A DNA stretch of 64,000 nucleotides from Brevundimonas sp. UBA6550 (GCF_002434505.1 NZ_DJKE01000008.1:111298-175297), one strand, 5' to 3'. Shown: positions 8,725 to 20,300, numbered from the stretch's first letter. The notes: generated by a model from the sequence alone, not told the origin. Program-made: numbers and translations.

Positions 8725-9264
8725 CTCTTTTATTTCCCGAAATCGTCATCCATTCCCAGGCTGTCATGAGCATCCTTTTGCGCTCACGCTTGGAAGGTCG
8801 GTTCGACGTCGGCAGGGACGATCCGTCGCGATCTTTGCAATTCGGGCATGAAACCGCCGATGGATCGCTGTTTGGAACAAGCTTGCTCCAACTGACGCGC
8901 CGCCTTCATCAAAATGTCGCGCGGCAACGCTTCAATGCGAGGCGCGGGCGAAACTTTTCTCCCGTCCCCTGGGGGAGTTAAAAGCCGTCCTTGTCCCTTG
9001 ACGCTCCGGTAAGGGTTCTTCAAAGGGGTTGAGACGCCTTCCCGAGGAGGCGTTAACGCGAACGGTCGGAGAGTTGCTCTTCGGCGGTTCGGACATCGGA
9101 GGCGACGCGGGCGACCGCATCGGCCTCCACCAAAGATTTCAGCGGACTTCGATCCTCGAGGGGGACGGGGTGCGCTGAAGGAAACATTTCAGGTTGGGGA
9201 GCGGTCGCTGACTATGGCCGCACCTTTGGTTCCACGAGTCAGACCAAGCAGGAACTGGCGAACT
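8725..9264. other. 540-base stretch without a convincing gene
   Basis: Between tRNA-Phe and exbB. Two weak minus-strand frames (8784-9023 with a TTG start, 8932-9120) and one plus frame (8766-8981) have no recognisable product or strong start. A small hairpin ACGCCT...AGGCGT lies at 9032-9051. The last 100 bases should contain the exbB promoter; one GAGTC (GANTC) site is at 9236-9240. Confidence 0.5.
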
Positions 9265-10149
9265 ATGCTGAACAGCAAAAAGACGAACATCCTTCTCGCC
9301 ATGGCCGGCGCCGCCGCGCTGATGGCGAGCTCGCCGGTTCTGGCCCAGGCCCCGGCCGAGCCGACCCCGGCTGCCTCGACTGCGGCGCCCGCCGCAGCCT
9401 CGGCGACCCCGGAAGCCGACCCCGCGTCGATGAACGAAGCCGTTGGCGGCGGTCATCACGGCGGCGGCATCACCCCGATCTCCATGTTCATGGAAGCCAC
9501 GGTGGTCGTTAAGGTCGTCATGGCCGGCCTGCTTCTGGCCTCGATCCTGTCGTGGACCCTTCTGCTGATCAAACTGTTCGAGTTCGGTTCGCTGAACCGC
9601 AAGACGGACAACTTCCTCGAAACCTTCCGCGGCGCTCGCACCATCGCTGACATGCGCGCCGTCGCCACCCAGGAAGAGTTCGACGGCAACCCGCTGGCCG
9701 ACATGGCCGCCGCCGCCACCGAGGAAATCGAACTGTCGCGTCAGTCGGGCCTGTCGGTCACCGGCGATCACCTGGACTCGGCCCTGGGCCGCGCCCAAGC
9801 CGCCGTCGCTGCCGTGCAATCCGGTCTGGCCAAGCGCCTGTCGGGCGGCCAGCAGTTCCTGGCTTCCGTTGGGTCCATCGGGCCGTTCGTCGGTCTGTTC
9901 GGCACCGTTTACGGCATCATGAACTCCTTCATCGGCATCGCCGAATCCAACACGACCAACCTGGCCGTCGTTGCTCCGGGTATCGCCGAGGCCCTGCTGG
10001 CCACCGGTATCGGCCTGTTCGCCGCTATCCCGGCCGTCGTGTTCTACAACTACTTCAACACCCGCATCGCCGGTTACGGCACCCGCGCCGACGGCTTCGC
10101 CGCTGAGCTGCTGAACGGCATCTCGCGTCAGCTCGACAAGGGAGCGTAA
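9265..10149 (+). CDS. exbB: ExbB/TolQ-type proton channel subunit
   Basis: Inner-membrane component that, with ExbD, uses the proton gradient to energise TonB. The 294-residue protein has an extra N-terminus: a cleavable-looking signal (MLNSKKTNILLAMAGAAALM to VLAQ) and an Ala/Pro-rich linker with GGGHHGGG before the first membrane helix at about 85-112. The MotA/TolQ/ExbB core follows, with membrane helices near 205-230 and 235-260 (ASVGSIGPFVGLFGTVYGIM, IAEALLATGIGLFAAIPAVV). The start at 9265 is chosen because the signal peptide begins there. First gene of exbB-exbD-tonB. Confidence 0.93.
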   Translation: MLNSKKTNILLAMAGAAALMASSPVLAQAPAEPTPAASTAAPAAASATPEADPASMNEAVGGGHHGGGITPISMFMEATVVVKVVMAGLLLASILSWTLLLIKLFEFGSLNRKTDNFLETFRGARTIADMRAVATQEEFDGNPLADMAAAATEEIELSRQSGLSVTGDHLDSALGRAQAAVAAVQSGLAKRLSGGQQFLASVGSIGPFVGLFGTVYGIMNSFIGIAESNTTNLAVVAPGIAEALLATGIGLFAAIPAVVFYNYFNTRIAGYGTRADGFAAELLNGISRQLDKGA

Positions 10150-10154
10150 GACGG

Positions 10155-10589
10155 ATGGCCGCCAAGATTAAATCGGGCGGCGCTGGCAACGTGGTCGAGG
10201 CCAACAGCGATATCAACGTTACGCCTTTCGTTGATATCATGCTGGTCTTGCTCATCATCTTCATGGTGGCGGCTCCGCTAGCCTCCGTGTCGGTGCCCGT
10301 CGAGTTGCCAATCGCCGTCGCCAAGGCGGCCCCGAATCCGCCCAAGCCGGTCTATATTTCGATCCAGAACGACGGCGACGTCTATGTGGGCGACTTCCGG
10401 ACCGACGTCGGCTCTCTGGGTGAAGATCTGCTGAAACAGATCGGATCCCGGAACCCGGCCGATGAGCGGATCTTCATTCGGGGCGACCAGAACACCCGTT
10501 ACGGCGATTTCATGCAGGTCATGAACGCGCTGCAGGATAACGGCTTCTACAGCGTTGCACTGGTCGGCGAAGACCAGGCGACGAGCTAG
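10155..10589 (+). CDS. exbD: ExbD/TolR-type biopolymer transport protein
   Basis: A 144-residue protein with one N-terminal membrane helix carrying the conserved proton-path aspartate (DINVTPFVDIMLVLLIIFMV, residues 18-37) and a periplasmic domain ending QVMNALQDNGFYSVALVGE. It starts five bases after exbB and forms the ExbB-ExbD channel that powers TonB. Confidence 0.95.
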   Translation: MAAKIKSGGAGNVVEANSDINVTPFVDIMLVLLIIFMVAAPLASVSVPVELPIAVAKAAPNPPKPVYISIQNDGDVYVGDFRTDVGSLGEDLLKQIGSRNPADERIFIRGDQNTRYGDFMQVMNALQDNGFYSVALVGEDQATS

Positions 10590-10603
10590 AGCGCGGAGAT
10601 AGT

Positions 10604-11323
10604 ATGACAGACGTCGAATATCATCGCAGTCGTTACGACGTACCCAAGTCGAAGGGCTTCATGGGGGTTTCCTACCCCGTGCTGATCGTTTGCCTGCTGG
10701 TCGTCACCATCCTGTTCGCCTTGCTGATCTTCTTCCTGCAGCAGTCCAAGTTCAAGCTGAAGGAATTCAACTACGTCGACGAGTCCGTCGAGGTCGAGTT
10801 GGTCGAGCCGGTTCCGCCGCCTCCGCCGCCTCCGCCCCCGCCGCCTCCGCCGACGGATCAGCCGCCGCCGCCCAAGCTTCAGGTGCGCGTGCCGGCGCCG
10901 GTCCCGAACGTCACGCCTCCTCCGCCGGTGAACATCACGCCGACGAAGAAGGAAGATCGGGTGGAATACACGGGTCCGCCCGTGAATATTCCTGGACCGC
11001 CGCCGCCGCCCGCTCCGCCGGCTCCGGCTCGTCCGTCGACGATCACGAACGTCCAATGGGCGCGCCAGCCGCGTCCGACCGCGGACGACTTCCCGGCGCG
11101 CGCGCTGGAACGTGAGATCAGCGGATCGGCCACCGTGGAGTGCACCGCGCGCTCCAACGGGTCGCCGGCCAACTGCCAGGTGATCTCGGAAGAGCCCGCA
11201 GGCATGGGCTTCGGACGCGCCGCCGTTCGCGTGGTTCAGCGTGGACAACTGTCCCCGCGGACCGTCGATGGCGCCGCCCAGGATGCGACCTTCCGCGTTC
11301 GGGTGCCGTTCAACCTCGGTTGA
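10604..11323 (+). CDS. tonB: TonB energy transducer
   Basis: A 239-residue protein with a cytoplasmic start, one membrane helix at about 23-46 (YPVLIVCLLVVTILFALLIF), and a long proline-rich periplasmic spacer with uninterrupted proline runs at about 68-82. A C-terminal TonB fold begins near 155 (ISGSATVECTARSNGSPANC) and ends in RVRVPFNLG. It transfers energy from ExbBD to outer-membrane receptors. Last gene of the operon, followed by a strong terminator. No TonB-dependent receptor lies in the window. Confidence 0.93.
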   Translation: MTDVEYHRSRYDVPKSKGFMGVSYPVLIVCLLVVTILFALLIFFLQQSKFKLKEFNYVDESVEVELVEPVPPPPPPPPPPPPPTDQPPPPKLQVRVPAPVPNVTPPPPVNITPTKKEDRVEYTGPPVNIPGPPPPPAPPAPARPSTITNVQWARQPRPTADDFPARALEREISGSATVECTARSNGSPANCQVISEEPAGMGFGRAAVRVVQRGQLSPRTVDGAAQDATFRVRVPFNLG

Positions 11324-11345
11324 GCCAAGAAGCGATCAAGACGAA

Positions 11346-11378
11346 ACGCCCCGGAGAGCCATCTCCGGGGCGTTTTTC
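11346..11378 (+). terminator. Rho-independent terminator after tonB
   Basis: A 12-base perfect stem ACGCCCCGGAGA/TCTCCGGGGCGT with a GCCA loop, followed by TTTTTCTT. It closes exbB-exbD-tonB. Confidence 0.93.
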
Positions 11379-11476
11379 TTTGGCCGGGCGCCGACGGAAA
11401 TCTCCTGATGAAATCGCACGAAGTCGCTTGATCGCATCGGTCAGGCCCGGTAGAGAACGCGCCTCGCGATGAGCGG

Positions 11477-11553
11477 GCCGCCTTAGCTCAGTTGGTTAGA
11501 GCGCCGGTTTGTGGAACCGGAGGTCCTCAGTTCAAGCCTGAGAGGCGGTACCA
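11477..11553 (+). tRNA. tRNA-His (anticodon GTG)
   Basis: A 77-base cloverleaf with acceptor GCCGCCT/AGGCGGT, loop TTGTGGA with anticodon GTG, T arm CTCAG-TTCAAGC-CTGAG, discriminator A73 and encoded CCA. Position 1 pairs with U72 as G-U. Most bacterial tRNA-His carry C73 opposite an extra G-1; this one has the A73 form described for several alphaproteobacteria. The genomic base before position 1 is also G, so the sequence alone does not show whether the mature tRNA keeps it. Confidence 0.95.
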
Positions 11554-11650
11554 TCGCAAAGCGCGGCCAGGCTTGAAGCCGGCCGGCGCAGCGACCATCT
11601 CCTGATCATCGGCGCATTGGCCGATCCCCCACATCGACAGGAGAGCGCGA

Positions 11651-12637
11651 ATGAAGATGCGCAAGCTGGGCCCGAACGGACCCGAGGTTTCGGCCATCGG
11701 CCTGGGCTGCATGGGCATGAGCGCCTTCTATGGCGGCGCGGACGAAGCCCAGTCGGTGTCGGTCATTCACCGCGCGCTCGATCTGGGGATCACCCTTTTC
11801 GATACGGCCGAAATGTATGGGCCGCATACGAATGAGGTTCTGGTGGGCCGGGCGCTCAAGGATCGTCGGGACAAGGCGTTCATCGCCACCAAGTTCGGCA
11901 TCAACTACAACGCCGACCGCAGCCGCCTGATGACGGACGGCAGCCCCGCCAACGTCAGGCGCGCCATCGAAGGCAGCCTCCAGCGCCTGGGCGTCGATCA
12001 CGTCGATCTCTATTACCTGCACCGGGTGGATCCGGACACGCCGATCGAGGAGACCGTCGGCGCGATGGCCGAACTGGTCCAGGAGGGCAAGGTGCGCTTC
12101 CTGGGTCTGTCCGAGGCCGCGCCGGACACCTTGCGCAAGGCCCATGCGACCCATCCGATCACGGCGCTGCAGACGGAGTATTCGCTGTGGAGCCGCGAGC
12201 CTGAGGACGACCTGTTCGCCGTGACCCGCGAACTGGGTATCGGCTTCGTGCCCTACAGCCCGCTGGGACGCGGCTTCCTGTCCGGCGACATCACATCGAT
12301 CGAAGATCTGGACGCCGACGACTTCCGTCGCAGCAATCCCCGCTTCATGGACGAGAACTTCCAGAAGAACCTGGATCTTGTGGACGCGGTCAAGGCCATC
12401 GCGGCCGACAAGGGCGCCACGGCCGCTCAACTGGCCCTGGCCTGGGTGCTGGCGCAAGGCGATGATCTGGTCCCCATCCCCGGCACACGCCGCATCGCGA
12501 CGCTGGAGCAGAATGCGGCCGCCGTGGACCTCGTGCTGTCGCCGGAAGACCTGGCCCGTATCGACGCGGTCTTCCCCAAGGGCGCCGCCAGCGGGCATCG
12601 CTATGCCGAGGCGGCGCGCGCGGCCTTGAATCGTTGA
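11651..12637 (+). CDS. Aldo/keto reductase
   Basis: A 328-residue NADPH-dependent oxidoreductase of the AKR superfamily with the TIM-barrel hallmarks: [12 protein letters not shown] at the N-terminus, catalytic Asp/Tyr in [13 protein letters not shown] (about 50-62), Lys in ATKFG, and His in [10 protein letters not shown]. The C-terminal IPGTRR segment binds the nucleotide phosphate. It resembles the AKR13/YakC-like group; the substrate is unknown. GGAGAG six bases before the ATG is a good ribosome binding site. Monocistronic, between tRNA-His and a terminator. Confidence 0.92.
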   Translation: MKMRKLGPNGPEVSAIGLGCMGMSAFYGGADEAQSVSVIHRALDLGITLFDTAEMYGPHTNEVLVGRALKDRRDKAFIATKFGINYNADRSRLMTDGSPANVRRAIEGSLQRLGVDHVDLYYLHRVDPDTPIEETVGAMAELVQEGKVRFLGLSEAAPDTLRKAHATHPITALQTEYSLWSREPEDDLFAVTRELGIGFVPYSPLGRGFLSGDITSIEDLDADDFRRSNPRFMDENFQKNLDLVDAVKAIAADKGATAAQLALAWVLAQGDDLVPIPGTRRIATLEQNAAAVDLVLSPEDLARIDAVFPKGAASGHRYAEAARAALNR

Positions 12638-12656
12638 GCGCCAGACGTCTGAAATG

Positions 12657-12694
12657 AAAAAGGCCCGGTCGGATCGCTCCGGCCGGGCCTTTCG
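12657..12694. terminator. Bidirectional rho-independent terminator
   Basis: Stem AAAGGCCCGG/CCGGGCCTTT flanked by A's and T's, between the converging aldo/keto reductase and DUF2147 genes. Confidence 0.9.
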
Positions 12695-12712
12695 TCTGTC
12701 TGGCGGCAAGAC

Positions 12713-13135
12713 CTACTGAATGCGGGTCCAGGTCTGGGTCTTGCACAGCGGGGCGACGATGCAGCCGCGCAGGCGCAGGGTATTGTCGTTGGTCATGGTG
12801 ATGGTGCCGCGATAGGTGCCGCCGTCCGCCGGATTATAGACCGAACCGTTGCGCCACTCCGTCGGCCCGCCGGTGAAGCCCGTCAGCATGGGCAGGTTGC
12901 GCAGGGTGCGGGTCCGCTGAGCCGCATCGCGGTTATGCTCGTCGCGCGCACCGGCGTTGGCGCGGATATGGTCGGACGTCACCAGCGTGCCGCACAGGGC
13001 CTGGCCGCAGCGCGCGATGCGAACCTGCCCGCCGTTGGTCGGAGTCTGCCACAGGCCGGTGGGGTCGCCGGCCAGGGCGGGCGTGGCGAGCGCGCCGGTC
13101 AGGGCCGCGGCGGCCAGCAGAATCTTTATCTTCAT
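12713..13135 (-). CDS. Exported DUF2147 family protein
   Basis: A 140-residue secreted protein. The start at 13135 gives a clean signal peptide (MKIKILLAAAALTGALATPALAG); a longer frame would add unrelated residues. The mature part begins DPTGLWQTPTNGGQVRIARCG, the usual DUF2147 opening, followed by CGTLVTS, YRGTITM and a cysteine-bearing C-terminus (RGCIVAPLCKTQTWTRI). The fold resembles small lipocalin-like beta barrels; function is unknown. It is transcribed toward the aldo/keto reductase and is probably monocistronic. Confidence 0.85.
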   Translation of the reverse strand: MKIKILLAAAALTGALATPALAGDPTGLWQTPTNGGQVRIARCGQALCGTLVTSDHIRANAGARDEHNRDAAQRTRTLRNLPMLTGFTGGPTEWRNGSVYNPADGGTYRGTITMTNDNTLRLRGCIVAPLCKTQTWTRIQ

Positions 13136-13333
13136 GGTCGTTTCCTTTGTCCTCAGGCCGCTTGGGACGGTCCTCTTGAAGAACACGCTGATCCTGATTT
13201 CCGTCGAAAACAAGTCGGAAATCGCGGCCGGAAAATGTGAACATGGGCGACGTTACGTCAAGTTTTCAGGCGCTTGGCGGCATTGGAGGCGCCGTGTCGC
13301 GGCGATATCCGACGGCCCCGAGCAGCTTGAAGA

Positions 13334-15673
<2,340 letters not shown>

Positions 15674-15774
15674 TTATCATCTGTCGGCGGTCGCGTGCAT
15701 CGTCATGACTGCGAACGAACGGCTGACGCGAGGTTCGGGTGCCGCTAGGGTCGGGCGGCCTTTACGGAGTTCGC

Positions 15775-16731
15775 ATGATCCGCCCGACCGCCTGTTCCCT
15801 TCTATTGGCCGCTCTGTTGATCGGCGGCTGCACGCCGGTTTCGCCCGTAACGGTCGCCGGCGCGCCGACGGCCAGTCCCGTGGTCTCCAGTCCGCTGCTG
15901 GACGATGTGCGCATCCTGTCCGGCGACGACATGCAGGGGCGCGACACCGGCTCGGCGGGCGGCGAGCGGGCGCGGGCCTATATCGTGTCGCGGCTGGAGG
16001 CGATGGGGGTTCAGCCCGCATCCTTCGGCCGGCTTCAACCGTTCGAGGCGCCGGGACGCACGCGCGAGGGCGTGAAACGGTTCAGCGGCGTCAACATCGT
16101 CGGCCTGATCCCCGGCACGCGGGTGGCGGACCGCTATATCGTGGTGACGGCCCACTACGATCATGTCGGCATCAACGACAGCCAGATCTATCACGGCGCC
16201 GACGACAATGCGTCGGGCGTGGCGACGATGCTGGAGCTGGCGCGGCGGCTGAAGGCCGATCCGCCGGAGCACAGCGTGCTGATCGTGGCTCTGGATGGGG
16301 AGGAGCGAGGGCTGCTGGGCGCGCGAGAATTCGTCAAGGCGCCGCCCGTGCCGCTGGCGTCCGTCAGCCTGAACCTGAACTTCGACATGACGGCGCGCGC
16401 GGAGACCGACGGACATCTGTGGGTCACCGGCGGTCATCAGCACCCCGATCTGCGCCGCATCTTGCAGGCGACCCCGGCGCAGGGGGCCGTGTCCTTCGCC
16501 TTCGGCAAGGACACGCCGCAGGACACGGGCGAGAACAACTGGGTCGAGGCGTCCGATCACGCCGCCTTCCACGCGGTGGGGGTGCCGTTCCTCTATATGG
16601 GCGTCGACTATCATCCCGATTACCACCGGCCCAGCGACACCTTCGAGCGGATCGATCCGGCGGTGTTCACCAATGCCACGGACCTGGCCATCGCGGGCTT
16701 TCAGGCCCTGGACAAGGCGCTGGACCGATGA
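15775..16731 (+). CDS. M28-family zinc peptidase lipoprotein
   Basis: A 318-residue protein with a lipoprotein signal (MIRPTACSLLLAALLIGGC), so it is membrane-anchored and faces the periplasm. The start at 15775 is set by this signal. Zinc ligands are visible in TAHYDHVG and HGADDNASGVA, the catalytic Glu in LDGEERGLLGAREF, further ligands in NFDMTAR, and the last His in MGVDYHPDYHRPSDT. It should be an aminopeptidase for peptides. The stop overlaps the next start (ATGA), so it is coupled to a second lipoprotein. Confidence 0.9.
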   Translation: MIRPTACSLLLAALLIGGCTPVSPVTVAGAPTASPVVSSPLLDDVRILSGDDMQGRDTGSAGGERARAYIVSRLEAMGVQPASFGRLQPFEAPGRTREGVKRFSGVNIVGLIPGTRVADRYIVVTAHYDHVGINDSQIYHGADDNASGVATMLELARRLKADPPEHSVLIVALDGEERGLLGAREFVKAPPVPLASVSLNLNFDMTARAETDGHLWVTGGHQHPDLRRILQATPAQGAVSFAFGKDTPQDTGENNWVEASDHAAFHAVGVPFLYMGVDYHPDYHRPSDTFERIDPAVFTNATDLAIAGFQALDKALDR

Positions 16732-17225
16732 GGCGTCTGCTGGGGGCGGTCGCCGTGCTGGGGCTGCTGGCCGTCGGCGCCTGTGAACGGCGCGAAGACC
16801 CTGCCCGGCCACACAGCGTTGGGCAAACCGCCGTGTTTCGTCACGACCTCAGCGGCGATGTGTCGGGCGAGTATCGGCCGGCTGCAGCCGACGAAGCCGC
16901 CGTCGCGTCGCTGTTCATCGGCCAGAAGGCGGCGTTCGCGGCCTGGGAGGGCGGGGCTCGCAGCGCGCCGCCCCTGATCTTGACGCTGAACGGGCCTCAA
17001 GGCGAGGAGCGGGTTCTGCCGGAGACGTATCGCGTCACCGATGCATCCGTTCGGATGACGGGCGCGACGCCAGAGGGCCGGATCGAGCTGGAAGCGCGTA
17101 TCGACCAGGATGCGCTGGCGACCGCCCGCCGAAATCTGGGCGACCGCACCGTTGTCATTTCGGGGACCGTGCAGTCAGCCGGCCGACGAGCGCCCATCGC
17201 CCTGACGGCCTGGAACGGCGACTGA
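16728..17225 (+). CDS. Small lipoprotein of unknown function
   Basis: A 165-residue protein beginning MRRLLGAVAVLGLLAVGAC, a good lipobox (VGAC). The rest has no motif I recognise: alternating beta-prone segments and a conserved-looking TYRVTDASVRMTGATPEGRIE block. Its ATG overlaps the M28 peptidase stop by four bases, so it is probably a partner or a functionally linked envelope protein. It ends one base before the stop of a small membrane gene on the other strand. Confidence 0.8.
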   Translation: MRRLLGAVAVLGLLAVGACERREDPARPHSVGQTAVFRHDLSGDVSGEYRPAAADEAAVASLFIGQKAAFAAWEGGARSAPPLILTLNGPQGEERVLPETYRVTDASVRMTGATPEGRIELEARIDQDALATARRNLGDRTVVISGTVQSAGRRAPIALTAWNGD

Positions 17226-17226
17226 C

Positions 17227-17409
17227 TTAAAGCAGGATGCGAACGACCAGATAGACGCCGCCGGAGACCAGCGCCCAGAGCAGGATGCTGAACCCCGTCA
17301 GCACGCCTATCGTCATCCGCCCCGACCATCCTGGTCCTGGGGGTTGTCCACCGCGAGCCGGTTCGGCGGCCGCAGGGCGCTTGTCGTCATTGGCGGGTGC
17401 GGATCGCAT
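17227..17409 (-). CDS. Small single-span membrane protein
   Basis: A 60-residue protein. The N-terminal half is hydrophilic (MRSAPANDDKRPAAAEPARG), then one membrane helix fills the C-terminus (MTIGVLTGFSILLWALVSGG then VYLVVRILL). The ATG at 17409 is used; a TTG two codons earlier is possible. It is convergent with the lipoprotein gene and divergent from the sugar transferase, leaving about 110 bases for promoters. Function is unknown. Confidence 0.65.
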   Translation of the reverse strand: MRSAPANDDKRPAAAEPARGGQPPGPGWSGRMTIGVLTGFSILLWALVSGGVYLVVRILL

Positions 17410-17517
17410 TCGCAACCTATGGTAGGTGTCGTTCTCATCGTCAACAGCTTGAAGGGGTCGGGATCGAGGGTTGCGTTTTCAGCAACCCGAAGCGATTGTT
17501 CGGTGGGGAGGGGTCTG

Positions 17518-18180
17518 ATGTCGATCACCGAGGCGATCCGGGCGCCATTGGCGGGCAAAGCCATCCGCGCCCCGCGATGGAGTCTGGACGGCGCAGGCCT
17601 GATTCGCGCGCTGGACATCGTCCTGGCGTCGGCCGCGCTGCTCTTTTTCCTTCCGCTGATGCTCCTGGCGGCCCTGGCCGTGCGGAGCCAGGGCGGCGGG
17701 CCTGTGCTGTTTCGTCAGCAGCGGATCGGGCTGGGCGGGCGCGTCTTCGACTGTCTGAAGTTTCGCACCATGGCGGCCGATGCGGAGGCGCAGCTTCCCG
17801 GTTTGATCGATGCGGAATGGCGGGCGTCGCGCAAGTTCCGCCACGACGTGCGCGTGACACGGCTCGGCGGCCTCTTGCGCCGCTCCAGCATCGACGAACT
17901 GCCCCAGCTGCTGAACGTGCTGAGGGGCGAGATGTCGTTGGTCGGACCCCGGCCGATCGTGATGGAGGAGGCGATTTTGTATGGGCGGCGGCTGGCCGAC
18001 TACTGCGCCGTGCGCCCCGGATTGACGGGGCTTTGGCAGGTGTCCGGCCGCAACGACGTGCCCTATCGCCGCCGCGTGGCGATGGATGTCTGGATGGTCA
18101 GGAACCTGACGCTCGGCGTCTATCTCGCCATCCTCGCGCGCACCGTCCCCGCCGTGTCGAGCCGACGCGGCGTCTATTAG
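17518..18180 (+). CDS. Polyprenyl-phosphate sugar-1-phosphate transferase (ExoY-like)
   Basis: Starts exopolysaccharide or capsule repeat units by moving a sugar phosphate to undecaprenyl phosphate at the inner membrane. The 220-residue protein has one membrane helix (about 28-55), the basic catalytic motif FDCLKFRTM, SSIDELPQLLNVLRGEMS, LVGPRP, and RPGLTGLWQVSGRN, all family hallmarks. The start at 17518 follows GGGGAGGGG. No other glycan gene is adjacent, so the pathway is encoded elsewhere. Its stop overlaps that of rpiA on the other strand. Confidence 0.93.
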   Translation: MSITEAIRAPLAGKAIRAPRWSLDGAGLIRALDIVLASAALLFFLPLMLLAALAVRSQGGGPVLFRQQRIGLGGRVFDCLKFRTMAADAEAQLPGLIDAEWRASRKFRHDVRVTRLGGLLRRSSIDELPQLLNVLRGEMSLVGPRPIVMEEAILYGRRLADYCAVRPGLTGLWQVSGRNDVPYRRRVAMDVWMVRNLTLGVYLAILARTVPAVSSRRGVY

Positions 18181-18860
18181 GGCCGGCGTTCCTCGAAGCC
18201 GTCGTCGGTACCGATGATGGCCAGATCGGCCAGGTCCAGGAACAGGCCGTGTTCGACGACGCCGGTGATCAGCTTCAGGTCGTCGGCCAGCCGCACCGGG
18301 TCGTTGATCGCCTTGCACGCCGCGTCATAGATCAGATTGCCGCCATCGGTGCGGACCAGGCCGCGATCCGCCTGACGCACCCGGGCGGGCTGGTTGATGT
18401 CGTGGTCGATCAGGACGTCGGCGATACGGTTGGCCGTCGTCTTGTGACCGAAGGCCACGACCTCGATCGGCAGGGGAAAGGCGCCCAGAACCGGCACCAC
18501 CTTGGCCGCGTCGGCGATGACGATGCAGCGGCTGGACGCCTCCCACACGAGTTTTTCGCGCAGCAGGGCCGCGCCGCCGCCCTTGATCAGCGCCAGGCCC
18601 GGCCCCACCTCGTCGGCGCCGTCCACGGTCAGATCAATGCGCGGCGTGTCCTCCAGCGTCGACAGGGTCAGGCCCAGTTCGCGCGCCAGATCGGCGGTCT
18701 TTTCCGAGGTCGGGACGCAGCGCAGACCGGACAGGTTGCGCGCCGCCAGCGCCTTGACGAACCAGGCGGCGGTGGAGCCTGTGCCCAGGCCCACGATCAT
18801 GCCGGCCTCGACATGGGCGGCGGCCGCCTCGCCGGCGTTCTTCTTCTGGATGTCGCTCAT
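18177..18860 (-). CDS. rpiA: Ribose-5-phosphate isomerase A
   Basis: Interconverts ribose-5-phosphate and ribulose-5-phosphate in the pentose phosphate pathway. The 227-residue protein shows [15 protein letters not shown] near residue 22, [13 protein letters not shown] near 75-87 and [12 protein letters not shown] at 92-103, the phosphate and catalytic loops. Its ATG overlaps the glmU stop (ATGA), so both are co-translated. The stop meets the sugar transferase stop on the opposite strand. Confidence 0.96.
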   Translation of the reverse strand: MSDIQKKNAGEAAAAHVEAGMIVGLGTGSTAAWFVKALAARNLSGLRCVPTSEKTADLARELGLTLSTLEDTPRIDLTVDGADEVGPGLALIKGGGAALLREKLVWEASSRCIVIADAAKVVPVLGAFPLPIEVVAFGHKTTANRIADVLIDHDINQPARVRQADRGLVRTDGGNLIYDAACKAINDPVRLADDLKLITGVVEHGLFLDLADLAIIGTDDGFEERRP

Positions 18861-20236
18861 TTGGACGGCTCGCTCTTGGATTGGCCGGCCTTGGCCGCCG
18901 CCTTCCTGGCCTTGGCCGTCTCGCGGAAAGCGGCGGCGGCGTCGGCCTTGATGGTTTGGCGCGCGCGACCGAACGCCAGGGCGTCGGCGGGCACGTCCTC
19001 GGTGACGACCGAGCCCGAGGCGATCAGGGCGCCGTCGCCGATACGGACCGGCGCCACCAGGCTGGAGTTCGAGCCGACGAAAGCCCCGGCGCCGATCTCG
19101 GTGCGGGCCTTGTTGAAGCCGTCGTAGTTGCAGAAGATCGTGCCGGCGCCGATGTTGGCGCCCGCGCCCACGGCCCCGTCGCCCAGATAGGACAGGTGGT
19201 TGGCCTTGGCGCCCTTGGCCATGGCGACGTTCTTCACCTCGACGAAGTTGCCGATCTTGACGCCTTCGGCCAGGTCGGCGCCGGGACGCAGACGGGCATA
19301 GGGGCCGATCTCGGCGCCGGGGCCGACGCGGGCGCCTTCGATATGGCTGAAGCTGCGGATGCGCGCGCCGCCGTCGATCACCGCGCCGGGCCCGAACACG
19401 ACGAAGGGTTCGATCACGGTTCCGCCGCCGACCTGGGTGTCCCAGGCGAAGTGGACGGTGTCGGGCGCGCTCATGGTCACGCCGGCGGCCAGGAAGGTCT
19501 CGCGCTGAACCTGTTGGAACAGGGCCTCGGCCTGCGCCAGTTCGGCCTGGGAGTTGACGCCCATCACCGCGTCCTCGGCGGCGAAGACGGCGCGGGTCGG
19601 ATGACCGCCCTTGCGCGCCAGTTCGACCACATCGGTCAGATAGTATTCGCCCTTGGCGTTGTCGTTCGTCACATCCGCCAGCAGCGAGAACAGCAGGGCG
19701 GCCGGCGCGGCCATGACGCCGGAGTTGCAGGCGGTGACGGCCAGAACTTCGGCGGACGCCTCCTTGGCCTCGGTGATGGCGAGCAGAGCGTCGCCATCCA
19801 GGATCAGTCGGCCATAGGCGCCCGGATCGCGCGCCTCGAAGCCGATCACGGTCACGCCGTCGGCGTTGAACACCGGCGCGATGTCGCCGGCCTTCAGCAG
19901 GGGAACGTCGCCATAGGTGACGACCACCTCGCCGTCGAACCCGGCCAGGGCCTGTTCGGCGGCGCGGACGGCGTGGCCGGTGCCCAGCGGCGGGTCCTGA
20001 ACCGCGATGGCGGCCTCGCCCAGCCGTTTGACGACATGGGCGCGGACCTCGGGGGAGTGATTTCCGACCACGACCACGATCCGCTCGCAGCCCAGACCCT
20101 CGGCCGCGTCGATGGCGTGGTCCAGCATGGCGCGGTGGGCGACGGGGTGCAGCACCTTGGGCAGAGGCGACTTCATGCGCGTTCCCTGGCCGGCGGCGAG
20201 AATGATGGCGGCGCGAGCGCGCGTCTGGCTGGTCAT
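18857..20236 (-). CDS. glmU: Bifunctional N-acetylglucosamine-1-phosphate uridyltransferase/acetyltransferase
   Basis: Makes UDP-GlcNAc, the substrate of MurA and of lipid A synthesis, by acetylating glucosamine-1-phosphate and adding UMP. The 459-residue protein has the pyrophosphorylase motif [16 protein letters not shown] at 12-27, VTYGDVPLL near 105 and, from about 255, hexapeptide repeats of the left-handed beta helix ([36 protein letters not shown]). The two catalytic domains are complete. It is transcribed with rpiA and divergent from gph. Confidence 0.97.
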   Translation of the reverse strand: MTSQTRARAAIILAAGQGTRMKSPLPKVLHPVAHRAMLDHAIDAAEGLGCERIVVVVGNHSPEVRAHVVKRLGEAAIAVQDPPLGTGHAVRAAEQALAGFDGEVVVTYGDVPLLKAGDIAPVFNADGVTVIGFEARDPGAYGRLILDGDALLAITEAKEASAEVLAVTACNSGVMAAPAALLFSLLADVTNDNAKGEYYLTDVVELARKGGHPTRAVFAAEDAVMGVNSQAELAQAEALFQQVQRETFLAAGVTMSAPDTVHFAWDTQVGGGTVIEPFVVFGPGAVIDGGARIRSFSHIEGARVGPGAEIGPYARLRPGADLAEGVKIGNFVEVKNVAMAKGAKANHLSYLGDGAVGAGANIGAGTIFCNYDGFNKARTEIGAGAFVGSNSSLVAPVRIGDGALIASGSVVTEDVPADALAFGRARQTIKADAAAAFRETAKARKAAAKAGQSKSEPSK

Positions 20237-20300
20237 GAATCGTCCCGAAGGCTAGTCGTCTCGCGATCTAGCCCATTCGGCGGGCCAGCGGGAGATGTGG

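Noticed and set aside
8784..9023. Minus-strand frame of 79 codons with a helix-like middle
   Set aside because: It has only a TTG start, no ribosome binding site and no recognisable family; it may be a chance frame in GC-rich DNA.
10795..10870. CCGCCGCCT-type tandem repeat within tonB as a possible CRISPR or satellite
   Set aside because: It encodes the proline run of the TonB periplasmic spacer, which fully explains it.
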